A stretch of 10,206 nt of DNA from Conidiobolus incongruus B7586 (taxonomy: Eukaryota > Entomophthoromycota > Entomophthoromycetes > Entomophthorales > Conidiobolaceae), in NCBI GenBank assembly GCA_000697335.1, contig JNEM01010670.1, forward strand, positions 1 through 10,206, in the 5' to 3' direction. The notes under the pieces are model-generated. The model was not told where the DNA came from. It saw nothing but the letters and a program-made list of their open reading frames with translations, and did not search any database. Below, piece after piece: positions 8,141-10,206 of the stretch. Position 1 is the stretch's first letter, and each line of letters opens with the position of its first letter. A program made the translations under genes and the position numbers.

Positions 8141-8640
8141 ATATTTATTTTACTAGAATTCAAATTTATTTTATAATAGGATTTATTAAAAATAATAAAA
8201 ATAAATTATTTGAATATAATTCAAATGAATAATCATAATTAGGTTGTTATTAAATTGATAAATATTATTGGGTTTTTCCTTAAAAATAGGATTTTTATGA
8301 TACCTGTATATTTTTCAATAACATCTTCATTATTTTTCTAGCCATTTTGTTATTAATCTATTAAGTTCTAATATATACTTAGAATAATGAATTATCTTCA
8401 ACTTATCCATTATTGTTAAATTCTTAATTATATTATATAAACCTTGTATAATTATTTATAAAACATTAAATATAACTAGTAATCATTCATTACTTGACAA
8501 ACATATATAAATATCCTTCTGTTCTATTCTTTTTCTAAAAAGCCTTATTATTGTTAATTTAATACACTCTTATTTCAAAGCATCCAACCAAATTTATCTA
8601 TTTCAAAAGCCTCCAAACTTCAAATTAACCTTAAATCATT
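8141..8640. other. Mixed-composition patch with promoter-like sequence
   Basis: This is less AT-extreme than its flanks. TATATAAATA (8504-8513) is followed by a pyrimidine-rich stretch (8515-8535) and then an imperfect direct repeat, TATTTCAAAGCATCCAA (8571-8587) and TATTTCAAAAGCCTCCAA (8599-8616). A TATA box followed by a C/T-rich tract resembles a fungal promoter and leader, but no coding region follows. A remnant promoter or a piece of an old repeat are both possible. Confidence 0.25.
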
Positions 8641-10206
8641 ATAATTAATATTATATTTTTATTATATTATATATTATTTAAATTTTTAATAATGATTGAA
8701 TATTTAATATATTAATTAAATGATAGTTAAACTATATTGAATTATTTTAAATAATTAATAAAGATATTTTACTAAATACCTTTTGATATTAAAATATTAA
8801 CAAAAAATTAATAAAAATAAAATTAAATCAAAAATATTAAACTTATTAAAATAATATTATTAATTTTTTTTATTTATAATAAAATATACATTAGCTTGCA
8901 AAAATGAGTCATAAAATTAAAAATATAAATATTTTTATTAATATCTTAATCAATTCTAATTTAAATAAATTAATATTAGACTATGTAATTAATATATTTT
9001 TTATTTATAATATAATATATAAAGTTAGATTTAAATAATTATTAATTGATATATTAAAACTAAAAGTATATTTAAAATGAGTTATTAATTTACAAGTTTA
9101 AGTATTAATAGAAAAATTAATTTTTAGTATATTTACCATTTGCTTTTCTAACTTTTTTAAGTTTATAGGGTATAAAGTTAATTAACTTCTTATATTAAGC
9201 AAAACTAATATTATTCTAAGCTTTTTAAATATACTTTTAAAGTTAATCTAAATTTTTTATTAGGGGAAAAACTTTAATTAATTTTTTAATTGATCTTAAA
9301 GATATTTAATTAAGTTAAAATTAAAAGATTAAAGAGGTTATTTTATAATCATTATTTTGTTATTTTTAAGCTATTTAATAATAGAATTTATAATATAACA
9401 AAGGGTATTATCTTATTAGAAAATAATATTTGATTTATTTAACTTAAATTATTTAATAGTTTTTTTAATTCATTGTTTAAAATACTTTAGTATATTTTAA
9501 TATTAATTCCTTTATTAACTTTATAAAGATATTTTACACTTAAAGATTACATATATCTTAAAATTATAATTAACCTACTATTGTATTTTTAATTTATAAT
9601 AACATAATGGTTATAAAGTAATTCTTTATCTTTTTTGAAATATTTAACTCTTTTATTAAATTTATTAAGATATAACTTTGTTTTATTAGATTAAATAACT
9701 TTACTCTAGTTAATTTTAATTTAACTTTAATATTAGCATTTAAACTTCTACCTAGCTTTATAATAAAACTTCTTTAGTTGGGGGTGTTTTTTCTTAAGAT
9801 ATAAGTGATATCTATTCTAATATAAAATATATATAATAATATTAGTAGTAATTAATATTCTTATATAATTTTATAATTCTTATTATACTTTTATAATAAT
9901 ATAATATTTATTTATATTAACTAATCTATAAATATACTTTTTATCATGTTTATTAATAATTTTAATATACTTAAGTTTTAATTTAAGTGTTTTTTTAATA
10001 TTGTTCTTAATAACTTTAATTATAGTAGATTAGCTAATATTAATAATTTTAATAATTTTACAAGTTAATTTATTTTTATTATAGAGTTAATTAATATATA
10101 AGTGAATTTTTTTAAAGAAAGATTTAAGTATTATAATATTAATTTTAAAATATTAGCTTAATAGTTTTATAATATATATAATATAAAAAAAGAAAAAAAA
10201 GATATA
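8641..10206. repeat. Second hyper-AT block, probably decayed repeat DNA
   Basis: About 1.6 kb with almost no C or G and frequent TA steps, like 1722-3240. No long frame survives on either strand. On the minus strand, 9150-9240 read in reverse complement has fragments that could be the worn end of a Tc1/mariner-type transposase (YLKSLE, and LYPINLKKLEKQM against the family's LNPIENLW). The match is too weak to name the element. A GC-rich speck, TGGGGGTG, lies at 9779-9786. The window ends in a purine-rich A/G run. Confidence 0.35.

Overview
The window looks like fungal nuclear DNA that is extremely AT-rich, with gene-sized islands of more normal composition. Three things support a fungus: small GT-AG introns of about 49-98 nt with CTAAT/CTAAC-like branch sites close to the acceptor, a typical fungal PA-TM-RING ubiquitin-ligase architecture, and long blocks almost without C or G. 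An early-diverging lineage with an AT-rich genome (Mucoromycota or Glomeromycotina-like) fits best. That placement is inference; no marker gene here settles it.

Layout. Bases 1 to about 820 are AT-rich spacer. Bases 822-1721 hold a split gene for an unidentified multi-pass membrane protein; five exons can be assembled, every junction GT-AG and phase 0. Bases 1722 to about 3240 are a hyper-AT block that looks like decayed repeat DNA. It ends near two back-to-back hairpins (3273-3304 and 3307-3337). Bases 3820-4216 are a broken partial copy of the PA-domain part of the downstream gene and still carry the matching intron. Bases 4295-5890 are spacer with one small coding-like island (5531-5656) and a cluster of three ACTCGAY motifs just before the next gene. 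Bases 5890-7112 are a six-exon gene for a PA-TM-RING-H2 E3 ubiquitin ligase of about 292 residues: signal peptide, PA domain, one membrane helix, RING-H2. From 7113 to the end the window is AT-rich, with microsatellites, a promoter-like patch near 8500-8620, and a second hyper-AT block (8640-10206) that may hide a decayed DNA transposon.

The PA-TM-RING gene and the PA relic 2 kb upstream lie in the same orientation and are best explained as an old local duplication in which one copy died. The membrane-protein gene at the left has no visible functional link to them. The most unusual points are the codon that would form TGA where the RING gene's membrane-entry Trp is expected, the tandem hairpins, and the fully splice-dependent left-hand gene.
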